A stretch of DNA of 64,000 nucleotides from an uncultured bacterium (lineage in GTDB: Bacteria; Bacteroidota; Bacteroidia; Chitinophagales; Chitinophagaceae): positions 62,001 through 126,000 of the forward strand of contig CAIKEH010000008.1 in the NCBI GenBank assembly GCA_903826405.1, read 5' to 3'. Shown here one piece after another: positions 17,022 through 26,422 of the stretch; within the stretch, counting starts at the first letter, position 1; each line of letters opens with the position of its first letter. The position numbers and the translations under genes were made by a program. The notes beneath the pieces are model-generated. The model was not told where the DNA came from, searched no databases, and saw only the letters and a list, made by a program, of their open reading frames with translations.

Positions 17022-17825
17022 TCAATAGTAACTCGAATCCAGATTCGGATTGGACTTTTCCATTTTCTCGATCATGTCGAATGAGGATAGAATGTCGGCC
17101 CTGTTCTTTCTTACGCAGATGGTATGTTCATAATGGGCGGAAGGGCTACTATCCTTGGTACGTACGGTCCAGCCGTCTTTGTCATGAAAAACATCACGAA
17201 CACCCAAGTTGATCATGGGCTCGATGGCAATGACCATACCTTCTTTTAATTTGACGCCGGCACCTTTTCGTCCATAATTCGGGACCTGCGGATCTTCATG
17301 GAGATGCCTGCCAAGACCATGACCGACCAGTTCACGAACAACTCCATAACCGGCTTTTTTCTCCGTATGTTCTTGAACTGCATAGGATATATCTCCCACC
17401 CTGTTTCCTGCAATAGCTTTTTCGATGCCCTTATAAAGTGATTCGCGGGTGATCCGCAATAAAGATTTAACCTCATCGGGAATGGAACCGATCGCAAAAG
17501 TATAGGCACTATCCCCATGGAATCCGTTTTTAAAGACGCCGACATCAACGGAAACCACATCGCCTTCTTTCAATACCTGATCGGTGGGAAAACCATGAAC
17601 GACGGCATCATTCACGGAAATGCAAGTGGCAAATGGGTAACCGCGATAATTTTTAAAAGATGGAACGGCCTTGTTGTCTCGAATGAACGTCTCCGCCAAT
17701 TGATCAGCCTGCATAGATGTAATACCAGGACGCAGAAATTTCGCCACTTCTGAAAGGGCAGCACTTACCAATAAAGCGCTTTCGCGCATCAATTCGACCT
17801 CAGCATTGGTCTTCAGATGGATCAT
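17022..17825 (-). CDS. map: Methionine aminopeptidase, type I
   Basis: Removes N-terminal Met from new proteins. 267 residues with the pita-bread fold: H79-like G-F-P-T/H in V-V-H-G-F-P, metal ligands in S-V-D-V-G and G-D-S-A-Y-T-F (Asp pair), G-H-G-L-G-R-H-L-H-E-D-P (His), A-I-E-P-M-I (Glu) and H-Y-E-H-T-I (Glu). It begins six bases after secY ends, the classical secY-map arrangement, and is the last gene of the spc unit here. There is a C-terminal tail of about 20 residues rich in Asn/Ser. Confidence 0.97.
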   Translation of the reverse strand: MIHLKTNAEVELMRESALLVSAALSEVAKFLRPGITSMQADQLAETFIRDNKAVPSFKNYRGYPFATCISVNDAVVHGFPTDQVLKEGDVVSVDVGVFKNGFHGDSAYTFAIGSIPDEVKSLLRITRESLYKGIEKAIAGNRVGDISYAVQEHTEKKAGYGVVRELVGHGLGRHLHEDPQVPNYGRKGAGVKLKEGMVIAIEPMINLGVRDVFHDKDGWTVRTKDSSPSAHYEHTICVRKNRADILSSFDMIEKMEKSNPNLDSSYY

Positions 17826-17831
17826 CTGGTC

Positions 17832-19166
17832 TTAAATCGAGGAAGTTGTGGCGCCTTGCCTACCCTGAATGCGGCCGCTGTTCATGAGGCCATCGTATTG
17901 GCGCATGAGTAAATGAGTTTCGATCTGCTGCAATGTATCTAGGATGACACCCACCATGATCAACAAAGATGTTCCTCCAAAGAATGAGGAGAAGGATTGA
18001 GTCACGCCCAAACGTTGTGCGATACCCGGCAATATACCTACAATGGCCAGGAAAATAGCACCAGGTAAGGTGATCCTGTCCATGACCTGACCGATGAAAT
18101 CCGCTGTAGGCTGTCCGGGTTTTATGCCAGGTATGAAGCCATTACTTTGCTTCAAGCTATCGGACATCTGTTTCGGATTGAAGATAAGGGCCGTATATAG
18201 GAAAGTGAAGGCTATGACCATGACCGCATAAACCAGCATATACCAGAAATTGGAGTGGTCGTTGAAGATCCGCGCTATGCCTTTACCGCTTTCCAGACCT
18301 GTGAAAGAGAATAATGTGGGCAGGAACATGATCGCCTGGGCAAAGATGATGGGCATGACTCCAGATGCGTTCACTTTGAGCGGAAGGAATTGACGTGCAC
18401 CTGAGAACTGCTTGTTTCCGACGATCTGTTTGGCATAGTTGATCGGTATCTTGCGAACACCCTGTACCAAGATGATGAGGCCCATGACAATGGCAACCAG
18501 TATGGCTGTTTCGATCAGGAAGATGAGAAGTCCCCCCCCTCCTTTGGTCTGTTTGGCACCCAATTCACCCATAAAAGAATGCGGAAGTCGAGCCAGAATG
18601 CCAACCATGATGATGATGGAAGTGCCATTGCCCAATCCTTTGTCCTGGATTTTCTCCCCAAGCCACATCACGAAAAGGGTACCAGCGGTCAGCAGGATGA
18701 TGGTGGAGATGAAGAAGTAGGCCTGATAATTATCGATCAGGGCGTCACGATTGACACTGCGCAAGTATGCCACATAAGCACCGGCCTGTAGGGCCGTTAC
18801 AGCTGCGGTGAGATAACGAGTCCATTGGTTGATCTTCTTCCTACCACTGTCTCCTTCTTTCTGCAATTTCTGCATTTGGGGAACCAGGATCGTCATCAAC
18901 TGCATGAATATAGATGCGGAAATGTAGGGCATGATGCCCAGAGCGAAAATGGAGGCATTGGAGAAGGAACCACCCGCGAAAGTATCAAACAGACCTAAAA
19001 GACCTTCTTTGGCTCCGGAGAGGTTCAATTTATTAGGGTCGATCCCGGGCAGCACTACGTGCGCACCAAAACGGTATACGAAAATCAGGAGCAGCGTGAC
19101 GAGGATCTTGGAACGCAATTCCTCGATGCTCCAGATATTCTTGATTGTCTGTATGAATTTCTTCAC
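17832..19166 (-). CDS. secY: Protein translocase subunit SecY
   Basis: Central channel of the Sec translocon. The 444 residues contain ten hydrophobic helices. Family hallmarks are visible: the N-terminal I-K-N-I-W-S-I-E-E-L-R segment, V-L-P-G-I-D near residue 40, the plug/TM2 region with A-L-G-I-M-P-Y-I-S-A-S-I, and the cytosolic loops with R-K-I-P-I-N-Y-A and the N-G-F-I-P-G-I-K-P-G segment. Usual length and usual place after rplO; the spacer of 70 bases before it is fairly wide. Confidence 0.97.
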   Translation of the reverse strand: MKKFIQTIKNIWSIEELRSKILVTLLLIFVYRFGAHVVLPGIDPNKLNLSGAKEGLLGLFDTFAGGSFSNASIFALGIMPYISASIFMQLMTILVPQMQKLQKEGDSGRKKINQWTRYLTAAVTALQAGAYVAYLRSVNRDALIDNYQAYFFISTIILLTAGTLFVMWLGEKIQDKGLGNGTSIIIMVGILARLPHSFMGELGAKQTKGGGGLLIFLIETAILVAIVMGLIILVQGVRKIPINYAKQIVGNKQFSGARQFLPLKVNASGVMPIIFAQAIMFLPTLFSFTGLESGKGIARIFNDHSNFWYMLVYAVMVIAFTFLYTALIFNPKQMSDSLKQSNGFIPGIKPGQPTADFIGQVMDRITLPGAIFLAIVGILPGIAQRLGVTQSFSSFFGGTSLLIMVGVILDTLQQIETHLLMRQYDGLMNSGRIQGRQGATTSSI

Positions 19167-19236
19167 AAACGTTTTTTTAAGTGGGGTGCTTAAACGGAAA
19201 AAGGACGCCCTTGAAGCGGCCGTTAAATATCGGTAT

Positions 19237-19686
19237 TTATTTCAGTATCTCAACAGTGCCCCCGGCCGCCTCGATGGCCGCCTTGGCCTTTTCACTAACC
19301 GCATTCACCTTGAATCCGAATTTGTTCTTCAACTCACCATTACCCAGAATCTTGACCTTGTCGGTCTTGCTGATCAGACCATTAACATACAAGTTCTCCA
19401 GATTGAATTCAGTGATGCCATATTTCTCGGCGATGGCTTCCACCTGTCCAAGATTGATCACTTTGAATTCTATGCGGTTATTGTTCTTGAAACCACGCTT
19501 TGGGATACGGCGCTGGATAGGCATCTGTCCGCCTTCATGGCCGATCTTGTTCTTGAAACCGCTACGGCTCTGATGACCCTTGTTGCCTTTTGTTGAAGTT
19601 CCGCCTTTGCCGGATGCCTCACCGCGTCCAAGTCTTTTTTCTTTCTTAACAGCGCCTTTGGCAGGCCTTAATGAATGGAGTTTCAT
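19237..19686 (-). CDS. rplO: 50S ribosomal protein L15
   Basis: 149 residues, full length. The Gly/Lys/Arg-rich N-terminal extension (G-R-G-x-A-S-G-K-G-G-T-S-T-K-G, residues 20-35) that reaches into the 23S rRNA core and the C-terminal V-N-A-V-S-E-K-A-K-A-A-I-E-A-A-G-G globular end are typical. Located between rpmD and secY as in most bacteria. Confidence 0.97.
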   Translation of the reverse strand: MKLHSLRPAKGAVKKEKRLGRGEASGKGGTSTKGNKGHQSRSGFKNKIGHEGGQMPIQRRIPKRGFKNNNRIEFKVINLGQVEAIAEKYGITEFNLENLYVNGLISKTDKVKILGNGELKNKFGFKVNAVSEKAKAAIEAAGGTVEILK

Positions 19687-19767
19687 GCTTCTTTTTTTTA
19701 CTCAACGCAGTTCCCTAAAACTGCTCGCTATTTCAATTTTCTTGCAGCAACCCTTAGGGCGGTATTA

Positions 19768-19947
19768 CTACAGTTCTTCCACCTTAACGAGATGGTTAAC
19801 TTTGCGGACCATACCCAAAACCTGAGGAGTAGCTTCCACTTCAACGGTGGCACGTACCTTTTTCAAGCCAAGTGCTTCCATCGTCCTCTTCTGTCGCTCA
19901 GACCTGTCGATGACGCTCTTCAGTTGGGTGATCTTGATCTTTTTCAT
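19768..19947 (-). CDS. rpmD: 50S ribosomal protein L30
   Basis: A 59-residue protein (ATG at 19947, stop at 19768) starting M-K-K-I-K-I-T-Q-L-K-S and ending H-L-V-K-V-E-E-L, with the short beta-alpha-beta L30 core including R-S-E-R-Q-K-R-T-M-E-A-L-G-L and G-M-V-R-K-V-N-H-L. It fills the position between rpsE and rplO where L30 is expected. It is short enough to be missed by a 60-residue cutoff. Confidence 0.96.
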   Translation of the reverse strand: MKKIKITQLKSVIDRSERQKRTMEALGLKKVRATVEVEATPQVLGMVRKVNHLVKVEEL

Positions 19948-20008
19948 ATCTGACCCTTCCGGGTATTGTTTGGTTCTTGTTTTTTATTTGGATTCAGCCC
20001 CGAATGGC

Positions 20009-20527
20009 TCAGCCGTTGAAGACCTTTTTCAAGGAGAGACTGCGCGTCTTGGATACGTGAATCGGCTCACGGAGCATGGCTAGCGCCTTGTATGTAGCCT
20101 TGACCACGTTATGAGGATTGGCGGATCCGAGTGATTTGGCCAATACGTCGGTGACACCGGCGCTTTCCAACACAGCACGCATGCTGCCTCCGGCGATCAC
20201 GCCAGTACCATGGGCAGCAGGCTTGATCAGTACTTTGGCAGCACCTTCCTTGGCCAACTGATCATGAGGGATCGTCCCTTTCATGATCGGAACTTTGATC
20301 AGATTCTTCTTGGCATCCTCGATTCCCTTGGTGATGGCTTCCTGAACTTCCTTGGCTTTGCCCAAGCCATGTCCAACCACCCCGCCTTCATTGCCTACCA
20401 CGACAAGAGCGGAGAAGCTGAATGCGCGCCCACCTTTGGTAGTCTTGACCACGCGGTTGATGGCCACCACTTTTTCCTTGAGTTCAAGATCACCGGCTTT
20501 AACCTTGTTTAAATTTACCTTTGACAT
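20009..20527 (-). CDS. rpsE: 30S ribosomal protein S5
   Basis: 172 residues. The N-terminal double-stranded RNA-binding-like domain contains [18 protein letters not shown] and F-S-A-L-V-V-V-G-N, followed by the S5 C-terminal domain with G-T-G-V-I-A-G-G and [13 protein letters not shown]. Helps decoding fidelity and mRNA unwinding at the entry tunnel. Normal position between rplR and rpmD. Confidence 0.97.
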   Translation of the reverse strand: MSKVNLNKVKAGDLELKEKVVAINRVVKTTKGGRAFSFSALVVVGNEGGVVGHGLGKAKEVQEAITKGIEDAKKNLIKVPIMKGTIPHDQLAKEGAAKVLIKPAAHGTGVIAGGSMRAVLESAGVTDVLAKSLGSANPHNVVKATYKALAMLREPIHVSKTRSLSLKKVFNG

Positions 20528-20562
20528 GTATTCAGAAAGTTGATTGTTAGAAACTGTTTTGA

Positions 20563-20916
20563 TCAGAATTTGAGTCCGCCTTCACGAGCACCTTCAGCGA
20601 CGGCTTTTACACGACCATGATATAGATAGCCGCCACGGTCGAAAACACAGGATTCCAAACCCAGTGCGATGGCTTTCCTGGCAATGGCCTGACCTACTAG
20701 ACCGCTTTTGGAGGTCTTGTTCACCTTCTGTGCCGCAACGTCCTTGTCCCGGGAAGAGGCGGAGGCAATGGTCACTCCATTGTCATCGTCGATCAGTTGT
20801 GCATAGATCTCGTTATTGCTTCTGAAAACACTCAGCCGAGGCCTGACCGCCGTACCGGAGACCTTCTTACGGATCCTGTATCTGATCTTCTGTCTGCTTA
20901 CCACTTTTGCGTCCAT
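20563..20916 (-). CDS. rplR: 50S ribosomal protein L18
   Basis: 117 residues; binds 5S r[21 protein letters not shown] near the N-terminus and the C-terminal [26 protein letters not shown] signature (written in pieces) are characteristic. Between rplF and rpsE. Confidence 0.97.
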   Translation of the reverse strand: MDAKVVSRQKIRYRIRKKVSGTAVRPRLSVFRSNNEIYAQLIDDDNGVTIASASSRDKDVAAQKVNKTSKSGLVGQAIARKAIALGLESCVFDRGGYLYHGRVKAVAEGAREGGLKF

Positions 20917-20931
20917 GATTTCTGTTTTACA

Positions 20932-20948
20932 GCCTGGAATGGCCAGGC
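20932..20948. repeat. Hairpin in the rplF-rplR spacer
   Basis: Perfect 6-bp stem GCCTGG/CCAGGC with loop AATGG in the 80-base spacer. No U-run follows, so it is not a terminator; one of several similar spacer hairpins in this cluster. Confidence 0.6.
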
Positions 20949-20996
20949 ATTTGACTTATGAAAGGGATGGTCTTTCAAGCGGCCATCCGGCTATTA

Positions 20997-21554
20997 TTAT
21001 TTGCTGCCAGCGGCCTTGCCAGCTTTACGGCGGATGAATTCACCTTTGTATTTGACACCCTTGCCTTTGTAAGGCTCGGGTTTGCGCAGGCCGCGGATCT
21101 TTGCCGCTACTTGACCAAGCAATTGTTTGTCTGATCCTTCCAGAACTATCCTGGGGTTGTCGCCCTTCTCCTGCGAAGTCGCCACTTTGATCTCTTTGGG
21201 AACCTCGAAGATGATATTATGAGAATAGCCGAGCGAAAGGTCCAGCAGGTTTCCCTGGTTGGATGCCTTGAAGCCCACACCGACCAGTTCCATTTCTTTT
21301 TTGAAACCATCGGTGACACCTTTCACCATATTGTTCACGAGTGAACGGTACAGACCATGCATGGCACGATGACGGATCTGATCCGTGGGGCGGGAGAATT
21401 CGATCTGACCCTCTTTCACTTCCACGATGATGTCGCGGTCGATGGACTGCTTCAGTTCTCCTTTAGGCCCCTTGATTGCGATCAGGTTATCTTTTCCAAC
21501 AGTGATGGTTACACCAGTTGGAAGTAGTACCGGCTTTTTTCCTATTCGAGACAT
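20997..21554 (-). CDS. rplF: 50S ribosomal protein L6
   Basis: 185 residues in two L6 repeats; start M-S-R-I-G-K-K-P-V. The second repeat has the conserved C-terminal rRNA-binding segment R-K-P-E-P-Y-K-G-K-G-V-K-Y. Sits near the factor-binding site of the 50S subunit. The spacer to rpsH is 110 bases, the widest within the spc genes. Confidence 0.97.
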   Translation of the reverse strand: MSRIGKKPVLLPTGVTITVGKDNLIAIKGPKGELKQSIDRDIIVEVKEGQIEFSRPTDQIRHRAMHGLYRSLVNNMVKGVTDGFKKEMELVGVGFKASNQGNLLDLSLGYSHNIIFEVPKEIKVATSQEKGDNPRIVLEGSDKQLLGQVAAKIRGLRKPEPYKGKGVKYKGEFIRRKAGKAAGSK

Positions 21555-21664
21555 AGACGTTATTTTTTTATTTTGTTATATTGGCGTTCCCGGGTTCAGC
21601 CCCGTCCCAGGCTTGTATGGTCAGGATCGCAGTTCTCAAGTGTAATTTCGGACGCTGTGCCACC

Positions 21665-22063
21665 TTAATAGATGTAACAGAGCACCTCACCGCCGACATT
21701 CTGCGACTTCGCATCCTTGTCGGTCATAACACCCTTGGAAGTGGAGATGATCGCCACACCCAGTCCGTTCTTGACACGTTTGAAATCAGCCGGCTTCGAA
21801 TACTGACGCAGACCAGGGCGGCTCACTCTTTCAAGCGTCTTGATGGCCGGCTCTTTGGACGTGGGATCGTATTTGAGGGCTATCTTGATCACGCCCTGCT
21901 TATTGTCGTCCTCGAATTTGTACTTCAGGATGTATCCCTGATTGTACAAGATCTCAGTCATGCGCTTCTTCAACTTTGAGGCGGGTATCTCAACGATGCG
22001 ATGACCGGCCATCTGTGCATTCCGGATCCGGGTCAGGAAATCTGCAATAGGATCTGTTATCAT
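21665..22063 (-). CDS. rpsH: 30S ribosomal protein S8
   Basis: 132 residues, start [16 protein letters not shown] and C-terminal [14 protein letters not shown], the 16S helix 21 binding signature. In E. coli S8 represses this operon through a site near rplE; no obvious copy of that site was recognised here. Confidence 0.97.
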   Translation of the reverse strand: MITDPIADFLTRIRNAQMAGHRIVEIPASKLKKRMTEILYNQGYILKYKFEDDNKQGVIKIALKYDPTSKEPAIKTLERVSRPGLRQYSKPADFKRVKNGLGVAIISTSKGVMTDKDAKSQNVGGEVLCYIY

Positions 22064-22143
22064 GTTTTATCCTCATTTGTCCCCCATCAGGAGGAATGGT
22101 TCATGTACTTGTTTACTTCCCGTATGTACACGGGCAGTTTATC

Positions 22144-22413
22144 TTACCAGCTCGCCTTGGTCACTCCGGGGATCTTGCCCATCAGTGCCATGTCACGGAA
22201 AGTCACGCGGGATATGCCGAAATAACGCATATATCCTCTTGGACGTCCTGAAAGCTGGCACCTGTTCTTGAGGCGTACCTTGGAGGAGTTCCTGGGAAGT
22301 TCGTCGAGTTTCTGCCATTCGCCGGCGGCTTTGAGTGCAGCGCGCTTGGCGGCGTACTTGACGACCATTTTCTCCCTTTTTCGTTGCCTGGCCTTTACTG
22401 ATTCTTTTGCCAT
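22144..22413 (-). CDS. rpsN: 30S ribosomal protein S14 (zinc-free form)
   Basis: 89 residues, starting M-A-K-E-S-V-K-A-R. It has only one Cys ([10 protein letters not shown]) and none of the C-x-x-C pairs of the zinc-ribbon S14, so it is the long zinc-independent form. The frame opens 16 codons earlier at 22461, but homology puts the start at 22413. Between rplE and rpsH. Confidence 0.96.
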   Translation of the reverse strand: MAKESVKARQRKREKMVVKYAAKRAALKAAGEWQKLDELPRNSSKVRLKNRCQLSGRPRGYMRYFGISRVTFRDMALMGKIPGVTKASW

Positions 22414-22441
22414 AGTTGTCGTTTCCTTTTCAGATGCCATG

Positions 22442-22454
22442 CCGCCAAGGGCGG
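22442..22454. repeat. Hairpin in the rplE-rpsN spacer
   Basis: CCGCC-AAG-GGCGG, a compact 5-bp GC-only stem in the 62-base spacer; no U-run. Confidence 0.5.
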
Positions 22455-22475
22455 TGCGCACCTGTTATGATTGAA

Positions 22476-23045
22476 TTAATCTTTCCTCATGTTTTTGAAG
22501 GGCATGCCCATTTCCTTGAGCAGTTCATAGGCCTCTTCGTTCGTGTTGGCAGTGGTCACAAAAGTGATGTCCATCCCCGTGATCTTGGTAATCTTATCGA
22601 TGTCTACCTCGGGGAAGATGATCTGCTCGGTCACTCCAAGTGTATAGTTGCCACGTCCGTCGAAGGATTTGTCGTTTACCCCTTTGAAATCACGGACACG
22701 GGGTAGTGAAGCGGAGACAAATCGATCAAGGAACTCATACATCTTGGTTCCACGCAAGGTTACCCTGGCGCCGATCGGCATGTTCTTTCTCAGTTTGAAG
22801 TTGGAGATATCCTTCTTAGACATGGTCGGAACGGCTTTCTGGCCGGTGATGAGAGTCATCTCATCCACCGCGACATCGATCATTTTCTTATCGGCCACTG
22901 CGCCGTTGACGCCCCTGTTCAGGCATATCTTCTCCAAACGAGGCACCTGCATGATGCTCTTGTATTGGAATTTCTTCATGAGAGTAGGAACGACTTCGTC
23001 CTTATACTTCGTATGCAGTCTGGGTTTGTAGGCTATGGTACTCAT
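22476..23045 (-). CDS. rplE: 50S ribosomal protein L5
   Basis: 189 residues; contacts 5S rRNA and P-site tRNA. Recognised by [12 protein letters not shown], the loop [14 protein letters not shown] and F-P-E-V-D-I-D-K near the C-terminus. Its ATG overlaps the rplX stop by four bases (ATGA), the tightest coupling in the cluster. Confidence 0.97.
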   Translation of the reverse strand: MSTIAYKPRLHTKYKDEVVPTLMKKFQYKSIMQVPRLEKICLNRGVNGAVADKKMIDVAVDEMTLITGQKAVPTMSKKDISNFKLRKNMPIGARVTLRGTKMYEFLDRFVSASLPRVRDFKGVNDKSFDGRGNYTLGVTEQIIFPEVDIDKITKITGMDITFVTTANTNEEAYELLKEMGMPFKNMRKD

Positions 23046-23380
23046 TTTATGACCTCCCCTGATTTTTTACTGATGCGGACCAATTTTCCCGTCTCGCGGC
23101 TGCGCTTCACCTTGGTGGGCTCACCTTTCTTGGCATCCCACAGCATGACGTTGCTGATGTGGATCGACGCTTCCTTCTTGACCAGACCACCCTTTGTGTT
23201 GGACGCGGATGGCTTGGTGTGGCGGGTGATGATGTTGACTCCTTCCACAAGAACACGTGACTTTTCAGGATAAACCTCCAGCACCTTGTGGGGCTTCTTG
23301 AGATCCCTGTCTTCACCGGCGATCACCACTACGGTGTCCCCCTTCTTGATGTTGAACTTGTCTTTGAATCTGTTGCTCAT
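23042..23380 (-). CDS. rplX: 50S ribosomal protein L24
   Basis: 112 residues with the KOW motif [13 protein letters not shown] and [11 protein letters not shown], and the C-terminal [11 protein letters not shown] segment. Assembly initiator of the 50S subunit. Four-base overlap with rplE. Confidence 0.97.
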   Translation of the reverse strand: MSNRFKDKFNIKKGDTVVVIAGEDRDLKKPHKVLEVYPEKSRVLVEGVNIITRHTKPSASNTKGGLVKKEASIHISNVMLWDAKKGEPTKVKRSRETGKLVRISKKSGEVIK

Positions 23381-23396
23381 TTGTCTTATGGTTTAC

Positions 23397-23410
23397 ACCC
23401 TTTGCAGGGT
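23397..23410. repeat. Hairpin in the rplX-rplN spacer
   Basis: ACCCT-TTGC-AGGGT, 5-bp stem with 4-base loop in the 62-base spacer. Confidence 0.45.
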
Positions 23411-23442
23411 CATTTCGTCTATTCGTTCCTGATACCTTCTGA

Positions 23443-23811
23443 TCACAGCACTTCAGGAGCGAGGGAGATGATCTTCATGTATCCCTTGTCCCGAAGTTCA
23501 CGGGCGACCGGGCCGAAGATGCGAGTACCCCTTGGCTCATCTGATGGATTCAATAGTACCACTGCATTGTCATCGAACCGGATGTAAGAACCGTCCTTAC
23601 GGCGCAGTTTCTTTTTGGTACGTACGATGACGGCCTTGGTCACGGTACCTTTTTTGATACCTCCCGCGGGAATGGCATCCTTGACGGTGACCACGATCTT
23701 GTCACCTATCTTGGCATAGTCCTGGCCGCTGTTACCGAGTACGCGGATGCAAAGCACTTCCTTGGCGCCACTATTGTCTGCTACATTCAATCTGGATTCC
23801 TGCTGAATCAT
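23443..23811 (-). CDS. rplN: 50S ribosomal protein L14
   Basis: 122 residues beginning [16 protein letters not shown]. The frame extends eight codons upstream (23835), but the L14 family starts here. [14 protein letters not shown] and the C-terminal I-I-S-L-A-P-E-V-L are standard. Contacts 16S helix 14 at the subunit interface. Confidence 0.97.
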   Translation of the reverse strand: MIQQESRLNVADNSGAKEVLCIRVLGNSGQDYAKIGDKIVVTVKDAIPAGGIKKGTVTKAVIVRTKKKLRRKDGSYIRFDDNAVVLLNPSDEPRGTRIFGPVARELRDKGYMKIISLAPEVL

Positions 23812-23826
23812 CTTATTTGGCTTTGA

Positions 23827-23845
23827 GCCCGGCAAAAAGTCGGGC
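23827..23845. repeat. Hairpin in the rplN-rpsQ spacer
   Basis: GCCCG/CGGGC, 5-bp stem with loop GCAAAAAGT in the 80-base spacer; no U-run on the minus strand. Confidence 0.5.
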
Positions 23846-23891
23846 AGTTAATATTCTGACGTCCATGGACCGTAAGGGCCCAGGACCAAAC

Positions 23892-24149
23892 TCATTTGGC
23901 TTTCTCCAGGATCTCCACGAGTCTCCAACGCTTGGTTTTGCTGAGGGGTCGGGTTTCCATGATCTTCACCACATCACCCGTCCGGGCTTCGCTCTGCTCG
24001 TCGTGCGCATGGAACTTGGTGGTCTTCTTGACGAATTTCCCATAGATCGGGTGCTTCACTTTCCTCTCCACGGCTACGGTGATGGTCTTGTCCATCTTGT
24101 TGCTGCTGACCACACCGGTCTTCGTTTTGCGGATTTTTCTTTCAACCAT
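23892..24149 (-). CDS. rpsQ: 30S ribosomal protein S17
   Basis: 85 residues; OB-fold primary 16S binder with [16 protein letters not shown] and K-F-H-A-H-D-E plus [12 protein letters not shown]. Between rpmC and rplN. Confidence 0.97.
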   Translation of the reverse strand: MVERKIRKTKTGVVSSNKMDKTITVAVERKVKHPIYGKFVKKTTKFHAHDEQSEARTGDVVKIMETRPLSKTKRWRLVEILEKAK

Positions 24150-24169
24150 TGTGCGACTTTTTCTGTTTC

Positions 24170-24185
24170 GGGCGGCATGCCGCCC
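24170..24185. repeat. 16-bp GC-rich palindrome in the rpsQ-rpmC spacer
   Basis: GGGCGGCATGCCGCCC is a perfect palindrome, able to form a hairpin of up to seven GC-rich pairs, in the 77-base spacer. It lies 20 bases before the rpsQ start codon and has no U-run. Confidence 0.65.
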
Positions 24186-24226
24186 ATTTGTTATGGATGC
24201 GCAGGAACAAGTCCTGCTGTATACAT

Positions 24227-24436
24227 TTATGCGTTCAGGCTTCTTTTCTTCAATTCTGTCTTCAACCTTGCCACTTCCCTGCGCAATATTCGGATGCTCA
24301 CCGGATTCTCCAGCGGGGAGATCCCGTGGGCGAAGCTGAGTTTCTTGAGGCGAAGTTCGTCTTCGCTGATCCTGGCCTTCAGGTCGTTCTCGTTCATGCC
24401 GGTCAGGCTCTTCAGGAAATCTGTCGTCTTGGACAT
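24227..24436 (-). CDS. rpmC: 50S ribosomal protein L29
   Basis: 69 residues, two antiparallel helices. Family residues near the C-terminus are [13 protein letters not shown]. Near the exit tunnel. The N-terminus has an extra eight residues or so compared with E. coli L29, so the exact start is slightly uncertain. Confidence 0.93.
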   Translation of the reverse strand: MSKTTDFLKSLTGMNENDLKARISEDELRLKKLSFAHGISPLENPVSIRILRREVARLKTELKKRSLNA

Positions 24437-24462
24437 GGTATCTGTTTTACTGTTCTGGTTAA

Positions 24463-24882
24463 TTATTCAGCATAATCCCTACGGATAATGAACTGGGTCT
24501 TGATCGGCAGTTTGGCTGCGGCCAGTTCCATGGCTTCGCGGGCAACCTGAGAAGTCACACCATCTGCTTCGAAAAGGATACGTCCGGGTTCAACGACGGC
24601 TGCCCAGAATTCGGGGTTGCCTTTACCCTTACCCATCCTCACTTCGGCAGGCTTACGGGTAATGGGTTTATCGGGGAAGATGCGGATCCAGACATTACCC
24701 TCACGCTTCATGGCACGGGTCATCGCCTGACGGGCCGATTCGATCTGCCTGTTGGTGAGCCAGATAGGTTCGAGCGCCTTCAGTCCGAATGAGCCGAAGG
24801 AAAGCGTGGTGCCTCTCTTGGCGACCGAACGTATGCGCCCTTTCTGCGCTTTCCTGTGTTTTGATCTTTTCGGTTGTAACAT
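24463..24882 (-). CDS. rplP: 50S ribosomal protein L16
   Basis: 139 residues, starting [16 protein letters not shown]. Contains A-R-Q-A-M-T-R and the G-K-G-K-G-N/x-P-E-F-W loop, where Arg81-equivalent hydroxylation occurs in E. coli; the loop here reads R-M-G-K-G-K-G-N-P. Organises the A site. Confidence 0.97.
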   Translation of the reverse strand: MLQPKRSKHRKAQKGRIRSVAKRGTTLSFGSFGLKALEPIWLTNRQIESARQAMTRAMKREGNVWIRIFPDKPITRKPAEVRMGKGKGNPEFWAAVVEPGRILFEADGVTSQVAREAMELAAAKLPIKTQFIIRRDYAE

Positions 24883-24937
24883 GTTGAATATTATTTCAGC
24901 TTACTCTTATAATGGTTATGTCCATCGGCGATTCCGA

Positions 24938-25699
24938 TCAGCCCCTCCTGTCTTTCCGGTCACCACCACCTCTGCGGTCGCGACGGTCATCACGTGGCGG
25001 CTCACGGCGCTCGCGGCGGTCTGAGACCTCACTTTTGCCACCGATGAAATTCGGGTTGAGATCGCGCTTCGCCAATACTTCACCTTTACAAATCCAAACC
25101 TTGATACCGATCTTTCCATAAACGGTCAACGCGAAAAGCGATGCATAGTCGATATCCATGCGGAAAGTATGGAGAGGGACGCGTCCTTGCTTGATCTCTT
25201 CCGAACGGGCGATCTCCGCACCACCGATGCGACCACTTACCTTAATCTTGATCCCCTCAGCACCCATGCGCAGTGAGGAAGCGATGGCCATCTTGATGGC
25301 ACGTTTGTAGTTGATGCGATTCTCGATCTGCTTGGCAATGGTGTCGGCCACGATGTTGGCATCCAGTTCAGGACGACGGATCTCCAGGATATTGATCTGC
25401 ACATCTTCCTTTCCGGTGAGTTTCTTCAGTTCCTCCTTGATCCTGTCCACCTCACCTCCACCCTTGCCAATAATGATACCGGGTTTGCTGGTGTGGATGG
25501 TCACAATCAGTTTGTTCAGCGTACGCTCAATCACGATCTTGGAGATGCCCCCTTTGTTGATACGGGCCATCAGGTAAGAACGAATCTTGTTGTCCTCGAT
25601 GAGTTTGGAGGAAAAATCCTTCTTGTTGCCGTACCAGTTGCTCTCCCATCCGCGGATGATGCCTAATCTGTTACCAATCGGGTTGGTTTTCTGACCCAT
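24938..25699 (-). CDS. rpsC: 30S ribosomal protein S3 with Arg/Asp-rich C-terminal tail
   Basis: 253 residues. Start [15 protein letters not shown] domain G-I-I-I-G-K-G-G about residue 75; C-terminal S3 domain with [12 protein letters not shown]. After the usual end near residue 220, about 30 residues consist almost only of Arg, Asp, Gly, Pro and Glu, longer and more charged than the E. coli tail. S3 forms part of the mRNA entry channel; the tail is presumably solvent exposed (inference). Confidence 0.97.
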   Translation of the reverse strand: MGQKTNPIGNRLGIIRGWESNWYGNKKDFSSKLIEDNKIRSYLMARINKGGISKIVIERTLNKLIVTIHTSKPGIIIGKGGGEVDRIKEELKKLTGKEDVQINILEIRRPELDANIVADTIAKQIENRINYKRAIKMAIASSLRMGAEGIKIKVSGRIGGAEIARSEEIKQGRVPLHTFRMDIDYASLFALTVYGKIGIKVWICKGEVLAKRDLNPNFIGGKSEVSDRRERREPPRDDRRDRRGGGDRKDRRG

Positions 25700-25717
25700 G
25701 TATTACGATTTGAGATG

Positions 25718-26065
25718 TTAGTTTTTTGATTCTAGCGCGTCCACGATGACCGTAACGTGATTACTCCGTTTCCTGATTTTGTAGGCACGACCTTGAGGAG
25801 CGGGAAGCATACGCTTGATGGTACGGGCTCCATCAACGAAGATGGTCTTTACGACGAGTCCGCTCACATCGCCACCTTCGTTCTTCTGCTTCCAGTTGCT
25901 GACGGCAGATAGGACGAGCTTACGCAGGGGAGTAGCGCTGTGCTGGGGATGATGTTCCAGCATACCTACAGCTTTTTCGACATTCAGTCCACGTATCGCA
26001 TCGGCCAGCAAACGCATTTTTCGGGGCGATGTGGGATAATTCCTCAGTTTGGCTATTGCTTCCAT
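25718..26065 (-). CDS. rplV: 50S ribosomal protein L22
   Basis: 115 residues; S-P-R-K-M-R-L-L-A-D near the start and the tunnel hairpin with P-A-P-Q-G-R-A-Y-K-I-R-K-R-S-N-H. The hairpin lines the exit tunnel, the macrolide region. Between rpsS and rpsC. Confidence 0.97.
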   Translation of the reverse strand: MEAIAKLRNYPTSPRKMRLLADAIRGLNVEKAVGMLEHHPQHSATPLRKLVLSAVSNWKQKNEGGDVSGLVVKTIFVDGARTIKRMLPAPQGRAYKIRKRSNHVTVIVDALESKN

Positions 26066-26082
26066 ATTGATTCATTTGTCCA

Positions 26083-26104
26083 TTGCGGCGTCTGACCACC
26101 GCAA
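26083..26104. repeat. Hairpin in the rpsS-rplV spacer
   Basis: TTGCGG/CCGCAA, 6-bp stem with a 10-base loop, occupying half of the 44-base spacer. Confidence 0.5.
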
Positions 26105-26109
26105 GGTCA

Positions 26110-26382
26110 TTAAGCTATTTTCTTGCTTGAGTGTCCTTTGAAATTCCGGGTAGGTGCGAACTCACCCAACTTGTGGCCTACCATGAATTCTGTCACGTAT
26201 ACAGGAATGAATTTGTTCCCATTGTGTACGGCGAAAGTATGTCCAACGAAATCCGGGGTGATGGTGCTCCGACGGCTCCAGGTCTTGATGACAGACTTTT
26301 TGGATTTACCATCATTGATCGCCAGGACTTTGTTCTCCAAGCTGGCCTCTACATAAGGTCCTTTTTTTATTGAACGAGCCAT
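26110..26382 (-). CDS. rpsS: 30S ribosomal protein S19
   Basis: 90 residues, starting [26 protein letters not shown] and [12 protein letters not shown] are the S19 signature. Head of the 30S subunit. Confidence 0.97.
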   Translation of the reverse strand: MARSIKKGPYVEASLENKVLAINDGKSKKSVIKTWSRRSTITPDFVGHTFAVHNGNKFIPVYVTEFMVGHKLGEFAPTRNFKGHSSKKIA

Positions 26383-26422
26383 TGTACAGCTATTTGTGTT
26401 TTATTCTGATTCCGTTTCTAGG

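Noticed and set aside
24170..24185. GC-rich palindrome considered as a terminator between rpmC and rpsQ
   Set aside because: No U-run follows on the minus strand and termination here would cut the essential operon; kept as a spacer hairpin only.
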